Assembly (NCBI RefSeq): GCF_001719125.1
Contig: NZ_CP017006.1
Coordinates: 2,618,384 to 2,682,383 of the forward strand
Length of the DNA: 64,000 bases
Direction: 5' to 3'
From: Sulfolobus sp. A20
GTDB lineage: Archaea; Thermoproteota; Thermoprotei_A; Sulfolobales; Sulfolobaceae
Part shown: in pieces, positions 1 to 9,433 of the stretch
Position numbering within the stretch: position 1 is the stretch's first letter
Layout: each line of letters begins with the position of its first letter
Position numbers and translations under genes: made by a program
The notes under the pieces: generated by a model
What the model was told of the DNA's origin: nothing
The model's database searches: none
Seen by the model: only the letters and a program-made list of their open reading frames with translations

Positions 1-961
1 CCTCTCCCATTAATTTAAATATTCCATCATACTTTTGTGCGGGGAGCATTAAAACTCCTTGAATTCTAATTTCCCTAGCAACGACTAGATCAGCAGGCAA
101 AGGTAAGATCTCTTTTCCCTTCATCATCAACCCAGCCATTAATAGAGTACCTTGAGGCCTTATAACTGGTAATAGAGGAGAAATCGCATCTGGATTGCCA
201 GTAGTGTCAAATATTGCATCCACTAGACCAAAACTCTTAGTAATATCCTCAACTATCTTATTTAACTCATTCTTATCCTTGTAAGAATAAGTTGAAATTG
301 CGCCTATTTTCTTTGCCCTCTCAACAGCACCTTCATTAATATCTATTCCAATCACCTTAATGCCCATGGCTGAAGCTATAGCAACTGCACTTAGTCCCAT
401 CCCCCCAGTTCCCAGAACTATTAACGTATCTCCAGGCTTTAAGCTAGACTTCATAGTTAGCGCGTTCCACGCAGTTCCAAATCCACAACCAGTGATTGCA
501 GCCCACTCAGGTTTAATGTTATCTGGAACTTTAACCAAGTCTACGACTGTCCTCTCTGGGATTAACATGTATTCCGCATAACATCCATCTATTCCATAAC
601 CTGCTATGACTAGATGCTCACAGATGTTAGAGTTCCCCTCCATACAATACCTACAAGTCCTGTAATCCCCAGTAGACGACGCAGGCAAGACTACGTAATC
701 CCCTTTCTTCACTTTCGTAACTCTATCCCCCATTTCAACTACTCTCCCAGCAACCTCATGCCCTTGTATTATAGGCAATTTTCCTCCACTCCATTCCATA
801 TAAGCTACTAAAGATGGATCCCCTCTCCATAAGTGCCAATCTGATCTGCATATTCCACAAGCTTTAACTTCTATTAAGACATCTCCTTGACCGACCTTCG
901 GGATAGGTATATCTTCGACTTTTAATGGTTGCATAAAATTATATAGTCTAGCTGCATACAT
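1..961 (-). CDS. Zinc-dependent alcohol dehydrogenase (MDR family), 3' end beyond window
   Basis: The minus frame is open from ATG at 961 to the window edge, giving at least 320 residues; the C-terminus is cut off. It reads as a medium-chain alcohol dehydrogenase: an N-terminal GroES-like domain with CGICRSDWHLW (catalytic zinc Cys), the GHEVAGRV motif, a structural-zinc lobe with only three clear cysteines (TCRYC and NIC), and a Rossmann motif LGTGGMG followed by an acidic GIDIN, suggesting NAD preference. Loss of the first lobe cysteine is also known in some Sulfolobus ADHs. A second ATG at 934 is possible. It is divergent from the aldehyde dehydrogenase at 1125. Together they suggest alcohol to aldehyde to acid oxidation, probably of products of the aromatic pathway; that link is inference. 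Confidence 0.9.
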   Translation of the reverse strand, partial: MYAARLYNFMQPLKVEDIPIPKVGQGDVLIEVKACGICRSDWHLWRGDPSLVAYMEWSGGKLPIIQGHEVAGRVVEMGDRVTKVKKGDYVVLPASSTGDYRTCRYCMEGNSNICEHLVIAGYGIDGCYAEYMLIPERTVVDLVKVPDNIKPEWAAITGCGFGTAWNALTMKSSLKPGDTLIVLGTGGMGLSAVAIASAMGIKVIGIDINEGAVERAKKIGAISTYSYKDKNELNKIVEDITKSFGLVDAIFDTTGNPDAISPLLPVIRPQGTLLMAGLMMKGKEILPLPADLVVAREIRIQGVLMLPAQKYDGIFKLMGE

Positions 962-1124
962 GTTGATAATATGTAATTAATCTCACATATTTAAACTTTT
1001 CTTAAAAAGATGATATATTAAATTATAACGAGAACTACAGAGCTTAAAATCTAACTAAATTTTTCTCCATTTTTGATGAAACTTTTTAACCATTTCCTCA
1101 AACTAATAGATTGGGAAATATTTC

Positions 1125-2576
1125 ATGACGGAAATGGGGGTTTATATAGGAGAATATGTAGTCCCAAGAGAAAGAGAGTATTATGAAGTAAAAAATCCTG
1201 CAGACTTAAGACGGGTGATTTCGAAATTCCCTAAGCTTAAGAGAAACGATGTGGTCAACGCTATTAGGTCAGCTAAGGAAGCTTTCGAGAAGTGGAGAGA
1301 ATATACTGCATATGATAGGGCTAAAATTCTATTTAGATTTGCTGATATCTTAGAACAAAGAATTGAAAGCATCTCCAAAATCTTAACCTTAGAGGAGGGA
1401 AAGACGTTACCAGAAAGTAGATATGAAGTTGAGAGGATTGCGGTATTGGCAAGGTTTTATGGTGGTCTTATCCTGAACTCCTTGGGTAAAACAATACCAT
1501 CAAGTATGAAGAATAGTTTTCACATAACAATGAGAGAACCTCTAGGAGTAGTAGGAATTATCACTCCATGGAACTTTCCATTCTTAATCCCTGGATGGAA
1601 GATAGTTCCCGCAATAGCCACTGGGAACACAGTAGTCTTTAAACCAGCTACAAATACTCCAACGGTAGCTTATGAATTAGTTAAAGCCTTTTATGATGCT
1701 GGTCTGCCAAAAGGAGTTTTAAATTTCGTGACAGGTTCAGGCGGAGAGGTTGGAGATGAGATAGTAGTAAATAAGGACATTTCAGCTATCTCATTTACGG
1801 GTTCATTACAAGTTGGAAAGGAGATTAATGGAAGAATAGGCAATAGATTCGTTAGAGTCCAATTAGAATTAGGTGGAAAGAACGCAACAGTGTTAACTAA
1901 AAATGGTGATTTTAACCTAGCCATAGAGCACGTGACGAGATCTGTCATAAGAAATGCTGGTCAAGTTTGCCTAGCCACATCTAGATTTTTAGTTCCCAAA
2001 GAATTACACGACAAGGCAATAAATGCTTTAGTAGAAAAATTTAAGAGCACCATCATAGGTAATGGTTTAAGGCAAGGCGTTCAAATGGGTCCTTTATCGA
2101 GTAGGGAGCAGTTTGAGAAGGTTTTGAATTATATTGAGGTTGGTAAGAGTGAGGGTGCTAAATTAGTCTATGGTGGTGAGCCTATTAGGGGTAGTGAGGA
2201 GTTTGATTTTGGTTATTTCGTTAAGCCTACAATATTCGATAATGTTAGTAAGGACATGAGGATCGCTAAGGAGGAAATATTTGGTCCAGTCTTAGCGGTA
2301 ATGGTTTATGATAGTTTAGACGAGGCTATTGACATTGTCAACTCCACAGAATATGGGTTAGTATCTGAAATCGTGAGTAACGACATAGGGGAGATAATGA
2401 GATTCGCTAACAAGGTGGAGACAGGTGTGGTTAAGGTGAATAGACCGACTAGCGAATTAGACCAATGGGTTCCATATGGTGGATTCAAGGGTTCTGGTAA
2501 TGATATTTATAAGGAGTTAGGAGAAGAGGCAATAAACTTCTACACTAGAATGAAGGCAATATACGTCAATTATTGA
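1125..2576 (+). CDS. NAD(P)-dependent aldehyde dehydrogenase
   Basis: A full-length 483-residue ALDH superfamily protein. It shows the substrate-tunnel motif [13 protein letters not shown], the cofactor motif FTGSLQVGK, the glutamate motif ELGGKN, the catalytic cysteine in NAGQVC, and EEIFGPVL near the C-terminus. It would oxidise an aldehyde to the carboxylate in the cytoplasm; the substrate cannot be read from sequence. A T-rich TATA-like box lies near 1082-1090, about 35-40 bases before the ATG. The gene faces away from the alcohol dehydrogenase and precedes a second aldehyde dehydrogenase. Confidence 0.92.
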   Translation: MTEMGVYIGEYVVPREREYYEVKNPADLRRVISKFPKLKRNDVVNAIRSAKEAFEKWREYTAYDRAKILFRFADILEQRIESISKILTLEEGKTLPESRYEVERIAVLARFYGGLILNSLGKTIPSSMKNSFHITMREPLGVVGIITPWNFPFLIPGWKIVPAIATGNTVVFKPATNTPTVAYELVKAFYDAGLPKGVLNFVTGSGGEVGDEIVVNKDISAISFTGSLQVGKEINGRIGNRFVRVQLELGGKNATVLTKNGDFNLAIEHVTRSVIRNAGQVCLATSRFLVPKELHDKAINALVEKFKSTIIGNGLRQGVQMGPLSSREQFEKVLNYIEVGKSEGAKLVYGGEPIRGSEEFDFGYFVKPTIFDNVSKDMRIAKEEIFGPVLAVMVYDSLDEAIDIVNSTEYGLVSEIVSNDIGEIMRFANKVETGVVKVNRPTSELDQWVPYGGFKGSGNDIYKELGEEAINFYTRMKAIYVNY

Positions 2577-2788
2577 GGTATTTCCTCAAACCCTTTTTAT
2601 GGTGAACCTTAATATTAGAGAAAGTTTTAAAATATAAACTGTTATGACCTTTCCTCTGAAAGTGTTTTGATGTATTAACTTTTATTCGTGGTATAAAAAT
2701 ATTTTTCATTACTTTCTTTATTTAGGTAAGCCTCTATTATTGCATACTAGATAAGTTTATAACTTTGTCTTACCATTTAAATTTTAAC

Positions 2789-4258
2789 ATGTCTATTCAA
2801 GACATAAGGTTAAGGAATTACATAAATGGGAAGTTTCAAGAGAGTAGGGGAAGTCAGTATAAGAGCGTAATAAACCCTGCTACGCTGGAAAAAATATCCG
2901 AGGTACCATTCTCCACTAGGGAGGACACAAAGGAAGCAATAGAATCAGCATATGAAGCATTCAAAACTTGGAGTGAAACACCAATAACTGAAAGATTAAA
3001 ATACCTCTTCAGAATGAGAGAAGCCATATTATCCCATGAGAACGAGATAGCTAGATTAATAACCCAAGAACACGGGAAGACATTAAGTGAAGCTAAGGGA
3101 GAGTTGAGAAGAGCATTAGATAACATTGAAGCGTCAATAGGGGGAGTATATAAGATAATGGGAAAGAACAATTTAGACATAGCAAAGGACATTGATGAGG
3201 AGTTAATAAATGAGCCTCTAGGAGTATTCGCCTCAATAATACCATTCAACTTCCCAGTAATGATACCATTCTGGTTCCTACCATACGCCATAATAACTGG
3301 TAATACAATAATAATAAAACCATCCCCTAGGACACCAAACTCCTTCACCCAAGTAATGAAAATAATCCACGAAGAAGTAAAAATACCAGCAGGAGTAATT
3401 AACCTAATCCACGGAGATAAGGAAGTTGTTGATACACTATTAGAAGATAATAGAGTAAAGGGAATAACATTTGTAGGAACAACACAAATAGCAAAATACG
3501 TTTATGAAAAGGGAGCCTCTTATGGAAAAAGAGTTATAGCCCAAGCTTCAGCGAAAAACTTCGTAGTAATAATGCCAGATGCGGACTTAAGTAAGGCAAT
3601 ACCAAACACTGTAGAGGCATTTTATGGAAACGCAGGACAAAGATGCTTAGCAGCAGCTAACCTAGTAGTATTTAAGGAAAACCATGAAAGAGTGTTAAAA
3701 GCTTTCATAAACGAGGCTAAAAACTACACTTTAGGATATGGATTAGATGAGGGAGTAAACATGGGACCTATGAATAGTAAAGACGGCAAGGATAGGGCAT
3801 TAAACTACATAGAGAAGGGGATATCTGAAGGAGGAAAACTGGTATTAGATGGGAGACAATTTAGAATAAAAGGAAATTACCCAGAGACAAACTTCCTAGC
3901 CCCATCAGTGTTTGATGACGTACAACCATCAATGACGATAGCCCAAGAAGAAATATTCGGACCAGTAGCCAGTGTAATAGAGACTAACAACATAGATGAG
4001 GCAATAGAAATTATAAACAAAAGCAAATACGGCAACGCAGCGTCAATATTTACTAGTAATGGTAAACATGCGAGGCAGTTCAAGAAATACGTAAAGGCGG
4101 GGAACATAGGAGTGAACATAGGAATAGCACAACCAATAGCCTGGTACCCATTCGCGGGGATGAAGGATTCCCACTTCGGCGACCTACACGGACAAGGAGG
4201 AGACGATTACATACACTTCTTCACAGACAGAAAAGTAATAATATCAAGATGGTGGTAA
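2789..4258 (+). CDS. Aldehyde dehydrogenase of methylmalonate-semialdehyde dehydrogenase (MmsA) type
   Basis: ALDH superfamily protein of 489 residues from the ATG at 2789. The frame is open back to a TTG at 2765, but a TATA box (TTTATAA near 2755-2762) sits about 27 bases before the ATG, so a leaderless start at 2789 is preferred. The motif GNAGQRCLAAAN around the catalytic cysteine and the PFNFPVM motif are typical of MmsA-like, often CoA-acylating, enzymes. EEIFGPVAS is present. The substrate is unknown; the location suggests oxidation of semialdehydes after ring cleavage. It ends 21 bases before the convergent monooxygenase half-gene. Confidence 0.88.
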   Translation: MSIQDIRLRNYINGKFQESRGSQYKSVINPATLEKISEVPFSTREDTKEAIESAYEAFKTWSETPITERLKYLFRMREAILSHENEIARLITQEHGKTLSEAKGELRRALDNIEASIGGVYKIMGKNNLDIAKDIDEELINEPLGVFASIIPFNFPVMIPFWFLPYAIITGNTIIIKPSPRTPNSFTQVMKIIHEEVKIPAGVINLIHGDKEVVDTLLEDNRVKGITFVGTTQIAKYVYEKGASYGKRVIAQASAKNFVVIMPDADLSKAIPNTVEAFYGNAGQRCLAAANLVVFKENHERVLKAFINEAKNYTLGYGLDEGVNMGPMNSKDGKDRALNYIEKGISEGGKLVLDGRQFRIKGNYPETNFLAPSVFDDVQPSMTIAQEEIFGPVASVIETNNIDEAIEIINKSKYGNAASIFTSNGKHARQFKKYVKAGNIGVNIGIAQPIAWYPFAGMKDSHFGDLHGQGGDDYIHFFTDRKVIISRWW

Positions 4259-4279
4259 AAAGAAAAAATTTTAAAAAAA

Positions 4280-5086
4280 TTATATCTTTTTCTCTAATTC
4301 TTTAGAAATCTTCTCCAAATCTACCATAGTCTTTAACACTGGATGACCTATCTGTGAATGCCTAGCCTCATCAGTCTGTATACTCGAAGTTGCAGTAGAG
4401 AACACTATATCACCTGCCCCCTGAGCCATCGCTGCATATGCGACAAACTGCAAGTTAGTGAAAGCTGTCTCAAAGGCGAATGGGACTAAAAGGTCAAATT
4501 CTATCGCATTAGCCCCAGTTATACCATCGTCAAAGAAGCTCCTAGCAGCTATTGGAAGCCATCCATCTATCCAGAACATCTTATGGGCATGAGCAAACTT
4601 AGGACTAATACCTATGTTATCGTGAGATAGTAAGCCTTGAAGTTGAGCATGCCTAACTTCATCCATAGCACCAAAAACTGATAGGTTCCTCCACTCTCCT
4701 GCTTTTCCAAATCTAGCAGCCCTTATTTCAGCTACAGCCGCAGTATATTCTGGTATAGGGATTGCAGTTATGTGGAAGCAGAAAGCCCCCTCATGATAAG
4801 TTCTGTCCAATTTTTTAGCTAACTCTGCTCTCATTCCAGCGTCCCTAACTGAAAGCACTTTAGTGTCTTTCTCCCTTTGGTTCTTAACGTATTCTCTATA
4901 AGTTACCTTATATGGGGCATCAAACGTTTCAGCCCACACGTCTATCGGCAAGTATGGCAAACCATGCATGTCTACTGGGAATAATTCCTCCTCAGAAACA
5001 TATTTTGGGGTCCACTCTAATCTATTCGCTAGATCGTAATAGTCGTCCCTAGTTGGTAATCTTGGTTCTTGTGGAGTTGGCTTCAT
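4280..5086 (-). CDS. Aromatic (toluene/phenol-type) monooxygenase hydroxylase alpha subunit, N-terminal half
   Basis: 268 residues that match from memory the first half of TmoA/TouA-type alpha subunits: the start resembles DWYELTRATNWTPSYV, and all six carboxylate-bridged diiron ligands are present in order. These are the Glu in AAVAEIRAARF, Glu and His in MDEVRH, Glu in FAFETAFTN, and Glu and His in TDEARH. The protein stops just after the last ligand helix, about half the usual 500 residues. The other half is the divergent gene at 5480. A TATA box (TTTATAAA near 5107-5114) gives a leaderless start. The two halves must assemble to make an active site scaffold. It hydroxylates an aromatic ring using O2; the exact substrate is not determined. 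Confidence 0.9.
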   Translation of the reverse strand: MKPTPQEPRLPTRDDYYDLANRLEWTPKYVSEEELFPVDMHGLPYLPIDVWAETFDAPYKVTYREYVKNQREKDTKVLSVRDAGMRAELAKKLDRTYHEGAFCFHITAIPIPEYTAAVAEIRAARFGKAGEWRNLSVFGAMDEVRHAQLQGLLSHDNIGISPKFAHAHKMFWIDGWLPIAARSFFDDGITGANAIEFDLLVPFAFETAFTNLQFVAYAAMAQGAGDIVFSTATSSIQTDEARHSQIGHPVLKTMVDLEKISKELEKKI

Positions 5087-5479
5087 GTTTAGACCACTCT
5101 TAAGAATTTATAAAGTTGATGCTTATTTAAACTTTTTGTTTACAAGCAATGAAAGTTTAGCTTCATTATTTGTAATTAATGCTGAAGAAAACTAGAGAAA
5201 AGATTTAGCTAAATGAGGTTAGTTTGTTCACAGATATTTCAAAGGCCTCATCTAAGATATTATTTTGATAATCTAAATGAAATTTTACATAGAGTACTTC
5301 TTTCACGACAGTCCGTAATTATTATAAGAACAGCTACTCCGTTAGATATGATACCAATATAGTTAATTATGAACATTATTACTAAAATTTTAAATAGAAA
5401 GGTTTTGATCTAGTCATTATAAAGTAATCTTTGATAATTGTACTTATTAGGTAAACTCTAAATAAGAAAATGAGGTATT
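5087..5479. promoter_or_regulatory. Divergent promoter region between the two alpha-subunit halves
   Basis: About 390 AT-rich bases with no reading frame. On the minus side a TATA box near 5107-5114 serves the N-terminal half gene. On the plus side TATA candidates lie near 5388 (TTTTAAATAG) and 5418 (CATTATAAAG), and GAGGT at 5472-5476 is a good Shine-Dalgarno site for the ATG at 5480. Any operator for the HTH_10 regulator at 9434 would be expected here, but I could not pick out a convincing inverted repeat. Confidence 0.6.
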
Positions 5480-6409
5480 ATGTCTTCTGAAGGTAGTTTA
5501 GGCTCTACTAGAAGCGAGGTTAAACAGACGCTAAAAAGTACTGCAGAAGCGTTGCAAGCTAGGTTTAAGAATACAATAGAATTCGCTAAGAAAATTAGGG
5601 AAAGGGGTAAGGAATATAGAGAAGCAGCTGAGTATCTAATATTGAAGGGCTTCTGGCTTGACACTAGGCTAATAGCACCTTTAACTGGAGTCTCAATGGA
5701 CTACTTAACGCCTTTAGACGCTAGGATAATGTCCTATAAGGAGTTCATGCAGGAGTGGGTGGGAGCTCAATTCATGAGAATACTACAAGATCTAGGTATT
5801 GGAAGACCATGGTATTGGGATTGGTGGGAATTGGAATTAGACCATTGGCACCATGACTTCATAATAGGCTTATACACGTGGAGAAGAACATTAAACATAG
5901 GATTTAGGGGACCAACTCCCGATGAGAGAAAATGGTTAAATCAGAAGTATCCACACTGGGAGAAGTTTTTTGGGAGAGTTTGGGATTTATACATTTATAA
6001 GATATTAAATGGGGAATCCCCACTTCCAGTAACGGCAGTACACTTATGCAATATATGTCAAGTTCCGATACAGGCCCCAACTAATAGTAAATATTTGAGA
6101 ATATATGTTAGTGAATATAAAGGAAAGATCTATACGTTTGACTCGCCCATTTGTAAGTGGATATTTGAACAAGAACCAGAGAGATATGCGAATCGTAGGA
6201 CTTACACTCAGAGGGTTTTAGAAGGAATGATTCAGTTCACACCAGAAGCTTATAAAGATCCTAAGAGACTCTTACAAGAGGTCATATGGAACATGGGTTA
6301 CACCGAATACGGTGAAGCCGGCTTAGACCCAACTGATAACGCTTACGCCTTATTGTATAAGGAGAAAGACCCCGATTTCAATAATAGAATTAAAAAGTAT
6401 TTGGAGTGA
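5480..6409 (+). CDS. Aromatic monooxygenase hydroxylase alpha subunit, C-terminal half
   Basis: 309 residues corresponding to the second half of TmoA-type alpha subunits. Recognisable blocks are VSMDYLTPLDARIMSYKEFMQEW (shortened here to its landmarks MDYLTPL and YKEFMQEW), GRPWYWDWW, PDERKWLNQKYPHW and, near the end, a YHS-like segment YTFDSPICKWIFEQEPERY. No iron ligands are present; these lie in the divergent N-terminal half gene. The first 45 or so residues are a charged extension not needed to match TmoA and may form a docking helix for the partner. GAGGT lies 4 bases before the ATG-proximal spacer, a good ribosome binding site. It leads the plus-strand operon and its stop is within 10 bases of the gamma-subunit start. 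Confidence 0.88.
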   Translation: MSSEGSLGSTRSEVKQTLKSTAEALQARFKNTIEFAKKIRERGKEYREAAEYLILKGFWLDTRLIAPLTGVSMDYLTPLDARIMSYKEFMQEWVGAQFMRILQDLGIGRPWYWDWWELELDHWHHDFIIGLYTWRRTLNIGFRGPTPDERKWLNQKYPHWEKFFGRVWDLYIYKILNGESPLPVTAVHLCNICQVPIQAPTNSKYLRIYVSEYKGKIYTFDSPICKWIFEQEPERYANRRTYTQRVLEGMIQFTPEAYKDPKRLLQEVIWNMGYTEYGEAGLDPTDNAYALLYKEKDPDFNNRIKKYLE

Positions 6410-6414
6410 TCGAC

Positions 6415-6861
6415 ATGAGCGAGGAAATAATACCAGTTATATACGTCCATGAAGAAGGTACTGTATGGTTGCCAGGTTTCGTTTTTGCTAACCAAACTAT
6501 TAAGGAGGCTACAGAAGCACTTTACTCCACTGTAGCTAACATCCTAGTTTGGAAAAAAGATAAGGAGTTGAGAATGGTAAGGTTCAGAGGGGATACCACT
6601 AAGGCTGGAGAAGTCTTAGACCCCAATGCTAAGGTTAAGGATGTCATAAAGCCCTTTGATATCCTAGTCCTAGTGTATTGGCCAGCTAAAGAGGAGTGGT
6701 GGAAGCCAGAGAACCAGAATGATGACATTTATAGGATAATAAGGGAAGTTGAGGAAAAGGCTAAGGACGCTCCTAGATCACCCACGGTATTGTTTAAGGA
6801 CGATTTCGAGAGACTAAGCATTATAAAGAGGTTAGAAAGAGAGGGTAAATTGAGGGAGTAA
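6415..6861 (+). CDS. Aromatic monooxygenase gamma (TmoB-like) subunit
   Basis: The small protein between the alpha C-half and the Rieske gene resembles TmoB in its N-terminal 85 residues, with a ubiquitin-like pattern: RMVRFRGDTTKAGEVLDP, then VKDVIKPFDILVLVY. It is longer than TmoB (about 84 residues), with a C-terminal tail rich in Lys and Glu. I choose the ATG at 6415 (148 residues) because GGAGTGA lies about 8 bases upstream; an in-frame GTG at 6406 would overlap the previous gene. It is a structural subunit of the hydroxylase (alpha-beta-gamma)2 complex. Function rests on position plus weak similarity. Confidence 0.75.
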   Translation: MSEEIIPVIYVHEEGTVWLPGFVFANQTIKEATEALYSTVANILVWKKDKELRMVRFRGDTTKAGEVLDPNAKVKDVIKPFDILVLVYWPAKEEWWKPENQNDDIYRIIREVEEKAKDAPRSPTVLFKDDFERLSIIKRLEREGKLRE

Positions 6862-6863
6862 AA

Positions 6864-7247
6864 ATGATGGTGAGTAAGATGGATTATCCGGGCGACTTCG
6901 TTGAGACTATAACGACAGATGACATTTATGAGGGAGAGGCTAAGTTAATAAACGTAAAGGGTTATGAGATCTTAATTGTTAATGTCAATGGAGAGTTCAA
7001 GGCTTATTACGCTAGGTGTGCACATGCCTTAGGTCTATTAGAACCTTCAAGTTTTGATGGAGAAAAAATAACTTGCCCAGTCCACCTTTGGGAATACGAT
7101 CCGAGTACGGGAGAGAGCATAAATCCAGAGGGGAGTAGTCTATTTCAATTGGAAGTGAAAGTCGATGATAACAAGGTTTACGTTAAAGTTCCCTCAGTAT
7201 CCACATATGAATTTAAAGTTAAATACTTCCGAATGTATAATAAATAA
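6864..7247 (+). CDS. Rieske-type [2Fe-2S] ferredoxin (TmoC-like)
   Basis: 127 residues with the Rieske cluster motif CAH near residue 52 and CPVH near residue 72 (YARCAHALG and TCPVHLWEYD), matching TmoC. It carries electrons from a reductase to the diiron hydroxylase. GAGGGAG lies just before tandem ATG codons at 6864 and 6867. It sits 2 bases after the gamma-subunit gene, so it is co-transcribed. The C-terminal 25 residues extend beyond the compact Rieske fold. No reductase (TmoF) gene follows, so a general cellular reductase must supply electrons. Confidence 0.88.
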   Translation: MMVSKMDYPGDFVETITTDDIYEGEAKLINVKGYEILIVNVNGEFKAYYARCAHALGLLEPSSFDGEKITCPVHLWEYDPSTGESINPEGSSLFQLEVKVDDNKVYVKVPSVSTYEFKVKYFRMYNK

Positions 7248-7262
7248 GAGGTGTAATGTGTT

Positions 7263-7613
7263 TTGGAAGAAGTGACAATAGACCTAGATTACATATTAAG
7301 TAAGTATAAGATAGAGTTAAACGAATTACCAAAGGATTTGGTAGGACCAGTATTAATGAAAGACGACTTCTCCTACCTAATCATCGAGGCTATAGCAATT
7401 GATAACCCAAATAACTTCAAAGGAGTGATGGATAGGGGTTCGTATATCAGAGTGGTTGGAGATAAGGAATTAACATTAAATAAGAGTACTTTAGAGAAGC
7501 TAGCCGGTAGGGAAGTCAGATTTCCGGGTGAAGTTGAAGTCAGACTATCAGCCTTTGCTGGAAGGATAATTACAACTGGGAGTTACATAAAGTGGTATTT
7601 GGAGGGGGTGTGA
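7263..7613 (+). CDS. Aromatic monooxygenase effector/coupling protein (TmoD-like)
   Basis: 116 residues at the position of tmoD, with the MmoB/TmoD-family feel: VGPVLMKDDFSYLIIEAIAIDNP, of which the stretch VGPVLM..D is the landmark. The effector binds the hydroxylase and tunes oxygen activation; it has no cofactor. The start is TTG at 7263, with GAGGTG about 9 bases upstream; no ATG is in a suitable place. It is joined without a gap to the beta-subunit gene (stop TGA overlaps the next ATG region). Confidence 0.8.
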   Translation: MEEVTIDLDYILSKYKIELNELPKDLVGPVLMKDDFSYLIIEAIAIDNPNNFKGVMDRGSYIRVVGDKELTLNKSTLEKLAGREVRFPGEVEVRLSAFAGRIITTGSYIKWYLEGV

Positions 7614-8789
7614 ATGAGTACAAATGAGGAAGAAATAAAGAGAATGATAAAAGAAGTAGAGAACTTACCTTGGGCTAAGAGATATAAAGAACTGTTTGGC
7701 GATATCTTCAAGAACGGTCAAACTAGCGTATTTTATAGGGATAAAGAGTATACAAGTTACAAGAAGGTATACAGTACTTGGCCAATGCTAGAGAAGAAAT
7801 TAGGTAAGAAAAAACCCAGTGAATATCAAATAGTCTCCTACGCCTTAAGCTATTGGACAGACCCACTATCACCAAACTTCGTGTACAATAAAGGACCTTT
7901 CGAATTAGGCACTGACCACGTAACACAGAAGTGGTATAAACACTTCCTCTTCAACTCACCTTTTGTTAAGCCACTATTTGAGAGAAGACAATGGCATGAT
8001 TATGAAGATCCATACAAGCTAGTTTACTGGACATACAATGCAATGGCAGATGATAACGAAACTTTCTTGGACAAACTCTACGAGGAAATTGTTAGGAGTA
8101 AATACGACTGGAATTTAAGCGAAGACGTGCTAAACGTTTACAAAGACGTTTATGATCCTCTAAGATACATATGGCACGTCTTCCAGATGGAATCAGGTTA
8201 CTTAGCTACTATGGCTCCTACTAGTTCAATAGTGAACACGTTCATCTTCATGTCCATGGACCACATGAGAAGAGTTCAAAGAGTTGCCCAAAGGATCAAA
8301 ATGCTCGACATAGTCTATCCAAACTATGGTTTTGGAAAGGAGACAAGGAAAACCTGGGAGGAAAGCGAGATATTCCAGCCTGCTAGAGAGGTATTAGAAA
8401 AAATGCTAGTAGCATATGATTGGGGAGAGGCATTAGCTTCCTTTGGACTAAACGTAAAGTTCACCTTAGAGGAGTTACTATTAGTCCACTTGCCAAATCA
8501 GTTAGCTAAGATGGGAGATGATATGCAATTACACATTTCTAGGTCATTCTACAACGATGCTATAAGGCATAGGAATCAAATAGCAGAAATATATAAATAT
8601 GCCTTCCAGAGAGAGCCCTCACTTAAAAACGTAGTAAAAGAGTGGGTAAACAAGTGGTACCCAGAGAGTTATAAAGCCCTAGAAGGGTTTAAGCAAATCT
8701 TTGGAGAACAATACGACAAGGTGGTTAACGAGATAAGGAAAGAGCACAACAAGTATCTTGAGGGAATAGGAGTTGAATATCAAGGATAA
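7614..8789 (+). CDS. Aromatic monooxygenase hydroxylase beta subunit (TmoE-like)
   Basis: 391 residues, longer than TmoE (about 330), with a ferritin-like helical fold but no metal ligands. Family landmarks are RRQWHDYEDPYKLVYWTYN, QMESGYLATMAPTSS and DDMQLHISRSFYNDA (QLHISR-type helix). The N-terminal 45 residues are highly charged. It forms the dimer core of the hydroxylase with alpha and gamma. The start codon follows the effector gene directly and its 3' end overlaps the DUF59 gene by 17 bases. Confidence 0.88.
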   Translation: MSTNEEEIKRMIKEVENLPWAKRYKELFGDIFKNGQTSVFYRDKEYTSYKKVYSTWPMLEKKLGKKKPSEYQIVSYALSYWTDPLSPNFVYNKGPFELGTDHVTQKWYKHFLFNSPFVKPLFERRQWHDYEDPYKLVYWTYNAMADDNETFLDKLYEEIVRSKYDWNLSEDVLNVYKDVYDPLRYIWHVFQMESGYLATMAPTSSIVNTFIFMSMDHMRRVQRVAQRIKMLDIVYPNYGFGKETRKTWEESEIFQPAREVLEKMLVAYDWGEALASFGLNVKFTLEELLLVHLPNQLAKMGDDMQLHISRSFYNDAIRHRNQIAEIYKYAFQREPSLKNVVKEWVNKWYPESYKALEGFKQIFGEQYDKVVNEIRKEHNKYLEGIGVEYQG

Positions 8790-9255
8790 GATAGTGGAAA
8801 TACTGAGACAGATTTATGACCCGGAAATTCCCATAAATATATATGACCTAGGGTTAGTCAAGAGAATAGACGTAGACGACAGTAGGATAACTATTGATAT
8901 GATACTTACGGCAGGTAATCAATGCACCATAGCTGATCTGATTACAGTCAACGTAAAGTACAAGGTAAAGAGGGAATTCCCAGAATACGACGTAATAGTA
9001 AACGTAGATAAGTTTGCTAAGTGGTCCTTCTCAATGATGACCTATGAAGGTAGACTCATGTTAGAGGAAATCTATGGAAAAGAGGTTGTGGAGAAATTAC
9101 TAGACGGGAGTGTTGAAAACGTGGTGAAGTCTTTAAGAATTCAACAAAATGAAAGATTTGACCCCAAGGAATACATGAGGATGAAGCTAGAGGAGAGGTA
9201 TAAAGCATTTAGGGAATGGTTAGATAGGAACAGAGTAGATCTAATTAACGCTTAG
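8773..9255 (+). CDS. DUF59/MIP18-family protein (PaaD/SufT-like maturation factor)
   Basis: 160 residues with a DUF59 N-terminal domain: the signature YDPEIPINIYDLGLV, a conserved cysteine in GNQCTIADL, and a basic C-terminal extension of about 50 residues. Family members (SufT, MIP18, PaaD) assist Fe-S or metal-centre assembly. Its translation starts at TTG inside the end of the beta-subunit gene, so it is coupled to it. I infer that it helps mature the Rieske cluster or the diiron centre. It takes the position that a reductase gene has in bacterial clusters. Confidence 0.82.
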   Translation: MNIKDKIVEILRQIYDPEIPINIYDLGLVKRIDVDDSRITIDMILTAGNQCTIADLITVNVKYKVKREFPEYDVIVNVDKFAKWSFSMMTYEGRLMLEEIYGKEVVEKLLDGSVENVVKSLRIQQNERFDPKEYMRMKLEERYKAFREWLDRNRVDLINA

Positions 9256-9433
9256 TAAACTCCTCATTACCTTTAAAGGCTAGTTTTAACCCTCTTTTTA
9301 TTAAATCTTTCCATACGTAGTAAAAACTTCTGTTTAAGTTTGTTTACCTTTAGATATTAGTACTTATACCTTATGTTTCTCCCATGTCCTCCTTTCAAAA
9401 AGAAATTTAAAGGTATAATCTAATATATTTATA

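Noticed and set aside
1094-2592. ATTTCCTCAAAC before both aldehyde dehydrogenase genes as a shared operator
   Set aside because: Only 12 bases, not an inverted repeat and at different distances from the promoters (one follows a stop codon).
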